The notes beneath the pieces are model-generated. The model searched no databases and had not been told where the DNA came from. It worked only from the letters and a program-made list of their open reading frames with translations. This document shows, in pieces, positions 47,365 to 55,841 of a stretch of 64,000 nucleotides of DNA. This DNA is from Tolypothrix bouteillei VB521301. Lineage in GTDB: Bacteria; Cyanobacteriota; Cyanobacteriia; Cyanobacteriales; Nostocaceae. Position 1 is the stretch's first letter, and each line of letters begins with the position of its first letter. Both the position numbers and the translations under genes were made by a program. The DNA lies in assembly GCF_000760695.4 (NCBI RefSeq), contig NZ_JHEG04000001.1:9248935-9312934 (forward strand), written 5' to 3'.

Positions 47365-47799
47365 TTAGTGCGGATTCTGAGATAGTAACGACACAACTTC
47401 CCTTAAAATTTCTTCAAAACCCCGTACAGACATAGGCTTGACAAAATATAAGTTAATGCCAACGGCTGTAAAGCGATCCGCATTATCTGTATCCGTAGAA
47501 CTGCTCATAACAACAATCGGTAAATCCTTAAAATCATTTTGTTCCCTAATCCACGTTACTAGCTCTAACCCTCCCATACGAGGCATTCTTGTATCTGTTA
47601 AAATAATGTTTGGAAATGGGTAAATCTCTCTATTTGCATAAGAACCTTCACCGAGCAAATAGCTCACAGCCTCGTTCCCGTTTGTCACGTTTTTTAGGAT
47701 CATCTGTAAGTTGGTTCTTACAGCAGCACGTTGAATAAAAAGTAAATCATCAGGGCTATCCTCAACCACCAGAACAATAGGTAACTTGGTATCACTCAT
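47365..47799 (-). CDS. Single-domain response regulator (Rcp1-like)
   Basis: A 144-aa receiver domain: acidic pair in VVEDSPDDLLF, acceptor Asp in NIILTDTRMPRMGGLELV, Ser/Thr of VVMSSSTD and Lys of YFVKPMS. This type (with the LGEG segment) works with phytochrome-type or other kinases in cyanobacteria. No kinase is adjacent. Confidence 0.9.
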   Translation of the reverse strand: MSDTKLPIVLVVEDSPDDLLFIQRAAVRTNLQMILKNVTNGNEAVSYLLGEGSYANREIYPFPNIILTDTRMPRMGGLELVTWIREQNDFKDLPIVVMSSSTDTDNADRFTAVGINLYFVKPMSVRGFEEILREVVSLLSQNPH

Positions 47800-48019
47800 T
47801 TCTATAAGTGGAATAATCTAAAAAATTATACAAAATTCTAAAGTCATGAGGCTAACTGATTTCTACCCCGGTTATATAGCAATCCTATTTGAGATCTAAA
47901 CAGAAGACAAGGAAGAGGTGTTTGTAAATCATTTAGGACAGCGATCGCTTATCGCAGAAGGCTTAAGCTTGGTCGATCGTGCTTCACATCAGTGGTAAGA
48001 TTTACCAAGTTCCAACTAC

Positions 48020-48649
48020 GTGAATCAAAAAATGGACGATCTTTTATCAAGACTTATTATAGATTTGCAGGAAAAATACAAGCCACATACCATCATTCTT
48101 TATGGTTCGCGTGCTAGAAAGGATTGTACTCCTTCAAGTGATATTGATGTTGTTTGCTTTGTAGATGGTGCTACACCAATTCAGGATGCGCGTGAGTTTG
48201 AAGGACTTTATCTTGATGCATGGGTATATGGTTCCGATGCAATGTCAGCCTCTAGTGATGAGTTATTACGGATTGCAGATGGCTATTGTCTCTACGATTC
48301 ACAAGGGCATGGAGAAGCTTTTTTAAAACAGTTACAGCAGCGTATTGAGCAAGGTCCAAAGCCACTTTCTTCTTCTGAAAGACAGCACACAAAGCAGTGG
48401 GTGGACAAAATGCTGGAGCGAGCGAAGAGTTCAGACGTTGAGTCTTTATATCGGCGCTATTGGCTTGCTATTGATTTATTACAGATATACTTCGAGTTAC
48501 GCGGACAATGGTATTTCGGACCAAAGAAAAGCTTAATATGGCTAAGAGAACATGATTCTACTGGTCATCATCTTTTTTCACAGGTTTACGAGCGCGGTAT
48601 TAGATTTGACGATCTTGGTAAGTTGTCTGAATACGTTACAAATACTTAG
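48020..48649 (+). CDS. Nucleotidyltransferase-domain protein with helical C-terminus
   Basis: A 209-aa protein with a minimal nucleotidyltransferase core GSRARKDCTPSSDIDVV (about 30-46) followed by a third acidic strand (LYLDAWVYG). The C-terminal 100 residues are helical (KQWVDKMLERAKSSDVESLY, then YRRYWLAIDLLQIYFELRG) and resemble a HEPN-like or substrate-binding helical bundle. Such MNT-type proteins can be antitoxins or nucleotide-adding enzymes. GTG 48020 and ATG 48032 are possible starts. It lies in an accessory stretch next to EAD-like and XRE/GIY-YIG genes. Confidence 0.72.
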   Translation: MNQKMDDLLSRLIIDLQEKYKPHTIILYGSRARKDCTPSSDIDVVCFVDGATPIQDAREFEGLYLDAWVYGSDAMSASSDELLRIADGYCLYDSQGHGEAFLKQLQQRIEQGPKPLSSSERQHTKQWVDKMLERAKSSDVESLYRRYWLAIDLLQIYFELRGQWYFGPKKSLIWLREHDSTGHHLFSQVYERGIRFDDLGKLSEYVTNT

Positions 48650-48852
48650 AAAATAATTGTTGTTAACTCAACAAACACTGTTGACTGGGTATAGGTGAGA
48701 GCTTGTGAGTGCGATAAAGAAGCGATTACAGCGCTTACTGCCGTATCGTGTAGTGGCATCTTCGAGCATCGCACCTCCAGATAAAATTTAGTAGGAAAGG
48801 CATCAATTAAAGCATTTTGTAGTTTTCTTAATTGCTGACTTGATAGCTCCAT
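48646..48852 (-). pseudogene. Truncated EAD1-like ORF interrupted by a dispersed repeat
   Basis: The first 24 residues (MELSSQQLRKLQNALIDAFP, then TKFY) match the start of effector-associated domain 1 (EAD1), which recruits effectors in conflict and signalling systems. After that the sequence is not EAD-like; the DNA there is a repeat with GATGCCACTACACGATACGG-type palindromic elements. I read this as an EAD1 gene cut by repeat insertion, leaving a 68-codon frame that overlaps the nucleotidyltransferase gene end by 4 nt. Confidence 0.45.
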
Positions 48853-48926
48853 ATTTTATAATAAGAGTTAAGTACAGGATTCAGTCAATATTGAGATATA
48901 AGGATATTGAATCCAACCCATGACAA

Positions 48927-49727
48927 CTACCAGTCTTTCTGAGAAAGGAGAAATACGTATGCATCTCTTCTATCCCACCAGAAACCCGCAACACCCCAAC
49001 CCAAGCCACCGAGCCTGACAGCAGTAGCGGGTAAATGCCCAACCGGGGATGAAAGATGAAAGGTCAATTCATGCACTTGCAACCACTTCTGATGCACCCG
49101 CCATCCAACAAGATTGCCAAATGCTTCATAAATCTTATCATCAGGTTTTATCTTTCCACCTACATTTTGCCAAATCTGTTGTTGAATGCTAAACCCAAAG
49201 CGATCCTTGGAAGCTTCTACCCAAAGCCGGTCTATAGCACGTAAATCTTGCTGTGGAAAGTTTTGTATGGATGTTACATCCAGCCAACCCTCTTGTTCTC
49301 GATTTGCTAGTTGGAGCATAATCTTTAGTGTTTCTCGGTCAGCTTCTTCCCATCTTTGAGCCACTAAAAGTTCTTGGAGTGTTATAGTTAACGTTAATTT
49401 TGTTTCCTCTTGTCCGAGATCCTCTTTAGAAAACATCTGCGAGCGCGAATTTGTAACACTTGTCCTATTTTGGCTGACATCTAATTTCTGGAGATCTCCA
49501 CTGCTGTTTTCTGATTTTCTTGCTTGTTGAAGCTGGTGTGTTTCCTGGTTTAACACAGTTAAAATGCGATCGCTTTTATAGGTGGCGATCGCAGAGGAGC
49601 CTCGCTGTTTCCGTTGAAACCGCAGTCGGATGAGAAGGAATACTGTGACAAATATTACAATAATACTGAAAACAAGCCAATTGATTGACATGGAAGGGCG
49701 ATTAGGTGTGCCATACAACCCCTCCAA
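48927..49727 (-). CDS. Membrane-anchored GUN4-domain protein
   Basis: A 266-aa protein with one membrane segment (about 17-35, NWLVFSIIVIFVTVFLL), a polar linker, and a C-terminal GUN4 domain: WEEADRETLKIMLQLANRE, FPQQDLRAIDRLWVEASKDRFGFSIQQQIW and GWRVHQKWLQVHELTF. Canonical GUN4 binds porphyrins and activates Mg-chelatase; membrane or effector-linked GUN4 paralogues occur in cyanobacteria with unknown ligands. It starts 2 nt after the GIY-YIG gene, in an operon with it and an XRE regulator. Confidence 0.85.
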   Translation of the reverse strand: MEGLYGTPNRPSMSINWLVFSIIVIFVTVFLLIRLRFQRKQRGSSAIATYKSDRILTVLNQETHQLQQARKSENSSGDLQKLDVSQNRTSVTNSRSQMFSKEDLGQEETKLTLTITLQELLVAQRWEEADRETLKIMLQLANREQEGWLDVTSIQNFPQQDLRAIDRLWVEASKDRFGFSIQQQIWQNVGGKIKPDDKIYEAFGNLVGWRVHQKWLQVHELTFHLSSPVGHLPATAVRLGGLGWGVAGFWWDRRDAYVFLLSQKDW

Positions 49728-49729
49728 TT

Positions 49730-50077
49730 TTAGCGACAGAGCGATAAATCGCTGCTTCTTCTGAAGATGGCTCTGATTTGGTGCGCTTTCTGGTTCTTAA
49801 AATACTCAATCAATCTAGTTTCCGCTTTTCTCAATAATATTTCATCATTTATCTCTATCCAAGCAAGTCTAAGGTTCTTAAGTTTCTCTAACTCTTGTTG
49901 CTTGTGATGTTGCAACCACCTTTGTGACAAGTTTATCGAACTGCCAATATAAAGAACTTCACTGTGTTGAGATAGCACGAAATAGACAGCAGAGCATTCT
50001 GGAAATGCTTTACTCCACTCAATTGGTAATGACGGTAGCTGCTTCGGATCGATTTTATTAAACGCAATCAAATCCAT
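49730..50077 (-). CDS. GIY-YIG nuclease-domain protein
   Basis: A 115-aa protein with the GIY-YIG core: AVYFVLSQHSEVLYIGSS (about 30-47), then the catalytic-type Arg in LSQRWLQHH and the metal-binding Glu in AETRLIEYF. It is one isolated nuclease module, as in homing-like or UvrC-like small proteins. It lies between an XRE regulator and a GUN4 gene with 2-3 nt gaps, so all three are co-expressed. Confidence 0.85.
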   Translation of the reverse strand: MDLIAFNKIDPKQLPSLPIEWSKAFPECSAVYFVLSQHSEVLYIGSSINLSQRWLQHHKQQELEKLKNLRLAWIEINDEILLRKAETRLIEYFKNQKAHQIRAIFRRSSDLSLCR

Positions 50078-50080
50078 AAA

Positions 50081-50383
50081 CTAACTCTCCTTGCCCTCCT
50101 TTGGAACAACTTCAAACAACTCACCCATTCCACACCCAAAAAAATCACATAAAACTGCTAAAGTATCGGCATCATAGCGCTTTGCAATGTTCTCGCACAG
50201 TCCTCGAATAGCTGCATTTGTAAGTCCTGTTGCCTGAGCCAATGCAGATCTCGTCATGCCTTGAGCATCAATTAAATCTTGCAAGCGGCAACGAATTTTT
50301 ACTTTAGACTGCTGCACGGCTCTTCTTTCGTCTCTTTTTGTAAATTTGGGCGGAACGGGAGGGTTCATTAGTACTGCTGTCAT
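50081..50383 (-). CDS. XRE family transcriptional regulator
   Basis: A 100-aa helix-turn-helix protein: LQDLIDAQGMTRSALAQATG, then LTNAAIRGLCENIAKRYDADTLAVLC and FFGCGMGELFEVVP, the Cro/C1-type domain seen in many antitoxins and regulators. It is the first gene of a three-gene operon with GIY-YIG and GUN4 genes and probably autoregulates it. Confidence 0.88.
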   Translation of the reverse strand: MTAVLMNPPVPPKFTKRDERRAVQQSKVKIRCRLQDLIDAQGMTRSALAQATGLTNAAIRGLCENIAKRYDADTLAVLCDFFGCGMGELFEVVPKEGKES

Positions 50384-50554
50384 ACAAAAATCCTTCGTTC
50401 CTATTGTCGATTACTAATTGAGCATTTTTTTCGATTAATAGTTAAACTGTTTTAGCGATTAATCGGTAAAATAAAAGAAATGACAAAGGCGATCGCGCAG
50501 ATTCATAAAGAATTTTTGCAATCGCCTTCCAAAAACATATAACTATTACTTATC

Positions 50555-51712
50555 ATGCCACAACTTCAAGCTCTTGCACCGAACGAACAGATTCTTGCTC
50601 AACGAGAACTTAACCAATATATCGAAGCCCAAGCTAACGCTATAGCGCCGGAAACCCCCGAAAATTCTTTCGGTAACCTTGCTCTTGCCAGCCAAAACAT
50701 CCTGACCCACGCCATGATGCTTGCCCAACAGAAAGATCACTTATCCAAAAGTGAGTATAAAAAGCGGCTATTGCAGCACGGCTGGAAGAATGAAGACCGC
50801 AAGTACTTAAAAGTGGCGATCGCGTTCGGGCACTTTGCAAGCCAAGATTTAGCAAAAATCGAGCCAGCTACTCTCTTCCGTTTGGCTAACAATCCCAAAA
50901 AGTACCAAAGCGTTATCGACCAACTGCGTTCTTTAACAGAAATTAACCAATCTGCCGTGCGGGACCTCATTGCCCAACAGCAACAACCCAGAGAACCAAA
51001 GCAAGAACAAGCAAGCATCTGGCGGCGGACGAAGAATGGGGGACGGTATTGCCAAATTCCACCCATTCACGAGGAGGGCGAACAGACTGGTACTACCTTG
51101 CAAAAAATGATGGATGAGGAGGGGTTGACGGCACAGCGTATTGTGGCTGAGGCTATAGCATTGCGGCAGGCTTACAAGGAAGGTCGATTGGTGTTGGTAG
51201 AAAGCTCCTCCTCACCGAGTGAAGAAGAAGTTTGGGTTAGGGACTCAAACGCGGATACAGATACTGAGAGGACTGAAGAAACAACGGAGGGTGAATGGAC
51301 TTTCGAGCCTGCACCGGAAAAAGATGATTGTATGGAAGACGATGATGCTGTTGTTAAATCCAAACCAGAGCACTACACTCAATCTCCTGTTGAGTTGTTA
51401 ATTGAGACGTTTCAGAATGCTACAACTTGGGAGGAAATCAGAATGGCTGTAGCCGTTCGCGAAGACTGCAAGCAAGAGGCATGGCAGGTGCTGACACCTG
51501 TTGAGAAGAAGCGAGTCAGAGCGTTAATGCCGATTGAAGTGAAGAAATTAAAAGAGGCGAAGAAGGCTGGCTTGATTGTTGATTTTCAAGAACTCAGAGA
51601 AGGTGTTTACCAGGTCCGGAGAATAGGAAATGTGTTGGGTGAAGTTGTAAGTGCATCGAGGTTGGATACTTTTTTGGCACAGTTACGGGGAGGCGGGCAA
51701 AGTTTTGCCTGA
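50555..51712 (+). CDS. Hypothetical protein of a cyanobacterial accessory family
   Basis: A 385-aa soluble protein I cannot name. Its N-terminal half is helical and Gln-rich (LAPNEQILAQRELNQYI, then KSEYKKRLLQHGWKNEDRKYLKVAIAFG, about 67-95). The middle is acidic and low-complexity (about 215-265, SSSSPSEEEVW...). The C-terminus has LIETFQNATTWEEIRMAVAV and VYQVRRIGNVLGEVVSASRL. The layout (helical, disordered, small folded end) is often found in plasmid- or mobile-element-encoded cyanobacterial proteins. It diverges from the XRE gene, with an AT-rich promoter region between. Confidence 0.6.
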   Translation: MPQLQALAPNEQILAQRELNQYIEAQANAIAPETPENSFGNLALASQNILTHAMMLAQQKDHLSKSEYKKRLLQHGWKNEDRKYLKVAIAFGHFASQDLAKIEPATLFRLANNPKKYQSVIDQLRSLTEINQSAVRDLIAQQQQPREPKQEQASIWRRTKNGGRYCQIPPIHEEGEQTGTTLQKMMDEEGLTAQRIVAEAIALRQAYKEGRLVLVESSSSPSEEEVWVRDSNADTDTERTEETTEGEWTFEPAPEKDDCMEDDDAVVKSKPEHYTQSPVELLIETFQNATTWEEIRMAVAVREDCKQEAWQVLTPVEKKRVRALMPIEVKKLKEAKKAGLIVDFQELREGVYQVRRIGNVLGEVVSASRLDTFLAQLRGGGQSFA

Positions 51713-51734
51713 GGTGGAATGGTTTTGGATGAGT

Positions 51735-51842
51735 GCGATAAGCCGGATACGGCTTGCGCCGAAGCGATAAGCACTATGAACGACTTGCGCCAAGGGCGAT
51801 CGCTCTGAACCCCAAAAGCGATAAGCTGAGTACAGCTTGCGC
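51735..51842. repeat. Two copies of a GCGATAAGC...GCTTGCGC repeat
   Basis: Copies at 51735-51759 (GCGATAAGCCGGATAC then GGCTTGCGC) and 51818-51842 (GCGATAAGCTGAGTAC then AGCTTGCGC). A third close copy is at 53015-53039. They lie between genes in an accessory stretch and look like mobile short repeats. Confidence 0.7.
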
Positions 51843-51888
51843 TGCGCGATCGAACAAACGACTGACCAACTCAACCATACCCTTTAAA

Positions 51889-52668
51889 TCAAGCCATCTT
51901 CAGCCCAATATCAAAGGTGGCTGTATAACCTTGTCCATTTTCGTCGAGTTCGAGCAACATTTGGTTGCCTCCATCAGTAAAAATTCCGTCAAGAGCGTTC
52001 TTCAACGTGCGCTGTCCTTTGCTAGAGTAGGGTGAGAGCGCATACACGCGATCGCTAATCGAGTCATCAAAGTATAGCTGTGAGGTAAACTCATAACTCT
52101 GCCCTGAGTTCGCATTTGTACGGACTTTCAAGTGGATATGGGTCGTTCTGCCTGGATACCACCCAGGATAGATAGTTGTAAACCGGACAGTTCCATTCGC
52201 GTCTGTCATTTGGTAGCCACGCAAAAACTTTTGACCAGCCGTATTGAAACTCCGATCTGTCACATCTGAATAAACTCCTTGCGCGTCACAGTGCCAAATA
52301 TCCACCATTGCACCTGCAATTGGCGTACAGCTGCTACTGCCAACAAGAGAAACCCGCAGTGTCAATTGGAGTGGTACGCCAATTTTCACCCAACCGTCCG
52401 TTGGATCGGAGCGGATGTCAGAGCGGTTGAGCTTTTCTTCCACAAAATAAGGTCCTTCAGTCTGCTCTGGACTCACAACACATCCGTGTTTGGTAGCAGA
52501 GGCGGCGGTTAATGATGCCGGGATGCCTACACTCGATTGTACCTGTGTGGAATTGGACTTTTTAGGTATCCATCCAACCACAAGTATTGCAGTTCCGACT
52601 GCTCTAAATAGAGCTAGTGCCTCTCTCCGATTTAAAACTTGACCTAATAAGAGCTTGTTATTTTTCAT
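51889..52668 (-). CDS. Intradiol ring-cleavage dioxygenase family protein, exported
   Basis: A 259-aa protein of the catechol/protocatechuate dioxygenase fold. It starts with a twin-arginine-like leader (LNRREALALFRAVGTAILVV). The core has CVVSPEQTEGPYFVEEKLNR, MVDIWHCDAQGVYSDV and FTTIYPGWYPGRTTHIHLKV, which give the two Tyr and two His ligands of the non-haem Fe(III). Exported members occur in many bacteria and act on unknown aromatic compounds. Its presence near a homogentisate-type cluster (59.7 kb) may be coincidence. Confidence 0.82.
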   Translation of the reverse strand: MKNNKLLLGQVLNRREALALFRAVGTAILVVGWIPKKSNSTQVQSSVGIPASLTAASATKHGCVVSPEQTEGPYFVEEKLNRSDIRSDPTDGWVKIGVPLQLTLRVSLVGSSSCTPIAGAMVDIWHCDAQGVYSDVTDRSFNTAGQKFLRGYQMTDANGTVRFTTIYPGWYPGRTTHIHLKVRTNANSGQSYEFTSQLYFDDSISDRVYALSPYSSKGQRTLKNALDGIFTDGGNQMLLELDENGQGYTATFDIGLKMA

Positions 52669-53212
52669 ATTAAGTAATTATCGATACAATGAAATGGCGT
52701 TCCAATCAGCGTGTAAATTATCCCTGCCCTGCTTCTAAAAGTGCTGTAGTCCGAGAGATTGAAATTAACAAATATTGCTTTTATTTAAGTTGATAGACTT
52801 AACTATCTTCAAATTCTTCACATTTCTAATAAAGCCAAATAAAAATGACAGTTTACATACAAACTAAATTACAGTTTTGTTATTTGTCCCGACGAGCAGT
52901 CTCGCTCTTATCAAACCATCAACTCTTGAAGTAGGGTATCATTCATCTCTTGAATGCAATCTACCGCTATACAGAGCGCGAAGCGATAAGCGCTCTTTCA
53001 ACTGGCGCGGCTGGGCGATAAACTGAGTACAGCTTGCGCGATCGAGCGATCGCTTTACGATCGAGTGATTTTTGTCTTACTAAATCCTGACTTTATAGGA
53101 CTTTTTCAGACTGCATAAATCCTATAAAGTTATTTAAATATAGAAATGAAATTTATCAGATTTAATATATGTTGCTCAACGATAACGATGCATTGGTTAT
53201 GGGAGGTTCGCC
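52669..53212. other. Intergenic region with a dispersed repeat
   Basis: It contains the third copy of the GCGATAAACTGAGTAC-type repeat (53015-53039) followed by a cluster of GATCGAGCGATCGC sites. Otherwise no gene or RNA was recognised. Confidence 0.5.
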
Positions 53213-53869
53213 TTGACAACGGAAGGATTTGAAGACGTTCTTCAGTTTTGGTTTCCCAACCGACGCACAAGCAATCTAGCGGTCATGGTTCGTCAGTGGG
53301 AATGGTGGTTTTGCTCTTGTGCGGATGCTCATATAATTAAGTATTTTTCACCACTGTTAGAACGAGCTCGGCAAGGTGAACTTGATGCTTGGTCTAATGA
53401 ACCCCGCTCGCGGCTCGCACTTATCATCGTCCTCGATCAGTTCTCCCGAACGATTCATCGAGGAACTGCTCGAGCATTTGCACAAGACCTTTATGCTTGC
53501 ACCCTAACTCTTGAAGGGATAGACCTCGGTCACTACACTGCTCTGTTAACACCCTGGGAAAAGACTTTCTTCTTCCTGCCTCTAGGGCATTCTGAGGATC
53601 TTAAAAATTTAGATCTGGCAGTTAAGCTAGCTTCAGATCTAGTTCTCTTGGCACCAGAGGAGTATCGCCCATTGCTAGAGTTCTCCGCCGCGCAAGCACG
53701 CGGACATCGGGACGTAATTGCAAGGTTTGGTCGTCATCCCCATCGCAATGCGGTTCTGGGACGCCGCTCGACCCCTGAAGAGCTTGAGTACCTCGCGAAC
53801 GGTCATTTCGTACATACACGTTCGATGCCCCCTAACTTGTCGCAATTCCTCTCCAACACTAGTTGTTGA
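53213..53869 (+). CDS. DUF924 family protein
   Basis: A 218-aa protein of DUF924: VLQFWFPN at the N-terminus, LALIIVLDQFSRTIHRGTAR (about 64-83), FFFLPLGHSEDL and FGRHPHRNAVLGRRSTPEELEYL (about 167-189). The structural family is a tetratricopeptide-like helical fold with unknown function. The TTG start is supported by GGGAGG at 6 nt. Monocistronic. Confidence 0.85.
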   Translation: MTTEGFEDVLQFWFPNRRTSNLAVMVRQWEWWFCSCADAHIIKYFSPLLERARQGELDAWSNEPRSRLALIIVLDQFSRTIHRGTARAFAQDLYACTLTLEGIDLGHYTALLTPWEKTFFFLPLGHSEDLKNLDLAVKLASDLVLLAPEEYRPLLEFSAAQARGHRDVIARFGRHPHRNAVLGRRSTPEELEYLANGHFVHTRSMPPNLSQFLSNTSC

Positions 53870-54109
53870 ATTCGGGAAGCGATCGCACTCTTGTTCAAAT
53901 TATCAATTCTTACAACAGCCCATTAAAAATCTATTACACTCTATATTCCATTGTAGTATCATGTAGAGAAACTTGATTACAAATACTACAAGAGTGCTGA
54001 TAGGTCGATTATCTTCAACTGACAAGAGCGCGATGCATTGCCGATGGCTATTAGTTCGCTAAGCGCCCTCTCACTTCTCAAAAAAATCAAAAAATTTTGT
54101 AGTACACCC

Positions 54110-54138
54110 TTGACACTCTGTAATATAATATGTAGTAT
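54110..54138 (+). promoter_or_regulatory. Candidate promoter of the tRNA array / intron region
   Basis: TTGACA (54110-54115) lies 17 nt before TAGTAT (54133-54138). TGTAGTA occurs several times around it (about 54099, 54131, 54142) and once inverted near 53986, which could be a binding site for a regulator. The position fits a single promoter for the long tRNA transcript. Confidence 0.4.
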
Positions 54139-54153
54139 GTATGTAGTAAAGCA

Positions 54154-55215
54154 GTGCGATTCGTTCTCTCAAAACCTAACTTTGTAAAGTGGAGTTCTCC
54201 ATATCAAAGAATTAGGGGGAGAGAGGGAAAGGTTACATAACCTTTTACAACTTAGTACTCTTGTAGGTTCAATTCCTACCACCCAAACCCAAGGGTTGAA
54301 TTCATAGCCCAGATTTAACAGGTTGGCAACTGTTACTTTCGGTGCATGGGTTAAATGCGGATAATGGGTAGTCACCTCCCCAAATCTCTGCAAGAGTTGG
54401 TAGACATGGATAACGTACAGTGAATGCAGTACAACTCGTCGTAATACTACGGGAAACGAAAGTGACTGAGAATAGTCCTCGGATGACTCTATTGGACTAA
54501 CCAGAGTGGGGAGAGTCTAGGGAATTATCACCCCAATGCGCCCTACCTAAGAGTTGCACGTCCCCGATACCAGAGTTAGGTTATACAGACTGTGGCTAAG
54601 TGCTTCGTAGCCATGTATGGGTGTCTAAACCTCGGCGGAGACTGCAATCCTAAATTTACCGCGAAAGGAGTGCTAGGAACGAAGTAACTTGTTCAATGCT
54701 ATCGGATACATGTTAATTACTGCTAACCGACAATTGAATAGGAACAACCTTTGAGGCAAATTGCTTCCATAGCAGTAATCCTAACTGAAAACGATAAGGT
54801 GAGCCAAACCGCACGGTTGAACAACAGGGATATCCTGAGAAGCCAATGCCCTAAGTAATGTTAGGGATATGCTGACGCAGGATAAGCGGTTGTGGAAGCT
54901 TCCAGAATAGTAACTCCTGATAAGCCTAATACATACTTTCGGGTAATGTGGGATGAATTCTATGCGTACAGGGTAAACGATTGACTATACCGTAATTGTC
55001 CGGTAGTAAAGGCGACCACAAAACGTCGAACGGTCTAATAGCCCCAAGGCGGTACAAGGAAAGGGTGAAATAGTAGAAGCCAAGGTCAAATTGCGAGTAA
55101 TCCATACGACTATCTTTGACACAAGACCACACGCAGGAGCCGAATGAGATTGGAAACTCTCATGTTCGGTTCTGAATGAGAGGTGAAGGAAAGCGATTTC
55201 CTCATCGACTCTAAC
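54154..55215 (+). ncRNA. ORF-less group II intron at the head of the tRNA array (5' end uncertain)
   Basis: Domain V is clear: GAGCCGAATGAG ... CTCATGTTCGGTTC (55137-55172), the GAGCCG...CGGTTC stem with a GAAA-type loop. A domain VI-like hairpin follows and the 3' end probably lies at CTCTAAC (about 55215). Upstream, motifs common in bacterial group II domain I are seen (GGTGCATGGGTTAAATGCGG, then GTAGTCACCTCCCC, about 54341-54380). The 5' end may be the GTGCG at 54154, but a tRNA-like piece lies between, so it could be nearer 54320. There is no reverse transcriptase ORF, so the intron would need a maturase from elsewhere. Confidence 0.65.
54219..54292 (+). tRNA. tRNA-like remnant before or inside the intron
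   Basis: A good T-arm (GTAGG TTCAATT CCTAC) and a CACCCAA acceptor-like end are visible, with a stem AAAGG/CCTTT enclosing an 8-nt loop containing CAT. The 5' acceptor strand and D-arm are poor. It is probably a decayed tRNA gene of the array. Confidence 0.3.
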
Positions 55216-55284
55216 CAGACAACCTCTCAAAAAGGCAAAGTGCAAACACTTCCGTTCCTTGAAAAGTTAATAACTGCCACATTT

Positions 55285-55383
55285 GGGGATGTAGCTCAGT
55301 TGGTCAAGAGTGCCTGTCTGTCGAACAGGAAGTCGCGAGTATCTCCTTCGGAGACGCTTCGCGAACAAATCTCGTCATCCCCG
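55285..55383 (+). tRNA. tRNA-Asp (GTC) with a repeat inserted in the T-loop
   Basis: Acceptor GGGGATG/CATCCCC and discriminator G; D-arm GTAGCTCAGTTGGTCAAGAG; anticodon stem CCTGT/ACAGG, loop CTGTCGA (anticodon GTC). T-stem GCGAG (55335-55339)/CTCGT (55371-55375) encloses 31 nt instead of 7. The extra sequence is the dispersed repeat ATCTCCTTCGGAGACGCTTC followed by GCGAACA. Without it, a normal T-loop would remain. Whether the tRNA works depends on removal or tolerance of the insert. Confidence 0.8.
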
Positions 55384-55386
55384 TGT

Positions 55387-55460
55387 AGCCTTGTGGACGA
55401 ACAGACAAGTCGTTGTGCCTCTCAAGCACTAAGAAGCGGGTGCAACTCCCGTCAAGGCTT
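55387..55460 (+). tRNA. tRNA-Glu-like (CTC), somewhat degenerate
   Basis: Acceptor AGCCTTG/CAAGGCT, T-arm GCGGG TGCAACT CCCGT and encoded CCA (55461-55463). The anticodon stem GTGC/GCAC with loop CTCTCAA gives CTC. The D-stem is only GAC/GTC and the outer anticodon pair is mismatched; T54 is G. It may be a decaying gene. Confidence 0.55.
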
Positions 55461-55468
55461 CCAAATAT

Positions 55469-55539
55469 GTCCAGGTTGCCTAACGGTAGGGCGTTGGTCT
55501 GCAAAACCGACTGTGCGAGTTCAATTCTCGCCCTGGACT
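55469..55539 (+). tRNA. tRNA-Cys (GCA)
   Basis: Acceptor GTCCAGG/CCTGGAC, discriminator T, encoded CCA following; anticodon stem TTGGT/ACCGA with loop CTGCAAA (GCA); T-arm GCGAG TTCAATT CTCGC. It has an intact cloverleaf without insertion. Confidence 0.85.
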
Positions 55540-55547
55540 CCAAATAT

Positions 55548-55837
55548 TGCAGCGCAGTTTAATAGCTAGTGCCCCAAGCTCATAACTTGGCGGCAGTTGC
55601 TACAACGCTTGGAACCCCCCTTCGGGTTCACCAGTCCCCAGGGCGCGGGAAACCCTTTTATAGCAATGAGCGTGCCACGCTGCGCTATCAGGGCTGGATT
55701 CACTGCAAAGCACTGCCTTGTCGCGGGTCCTTACGGAGACGCTATATGCAAGGCACACGCAAAGCGCACGCGCACGCTTCGCAATGCTGCAGGCTATGCC
55801 CGTAAGGGCTATACGCGAACAACTCCCGTCGCTGCGA
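55548..55837 (+). tRNA. tRNA-Met-type (CAT) split by large repeat insertions
   Basis: The 5' half TGCAGCG...CCAAG CTCATAA CTTGG (anticodon CAT) and the 3' half GCGGG T [insert] ...AACTCCCGT CGCTGCG A + CCA fit one tRNA: T1-G72 plus six acceptor pairs. Between the anticodon arm and the T-arm, and within the T-loop (55728-55824, about 97 nt), lie several dispersed repeats (CCCCCTTCGGGTTCACCAGT, CCTTACGGAGACGC, CGTAAGGGCTATACGCGAAC). The T-loop insertion point is the same as in tRNA-Asp. Confidence 0.5.
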
Positions 55838-55841
55838 CCAA

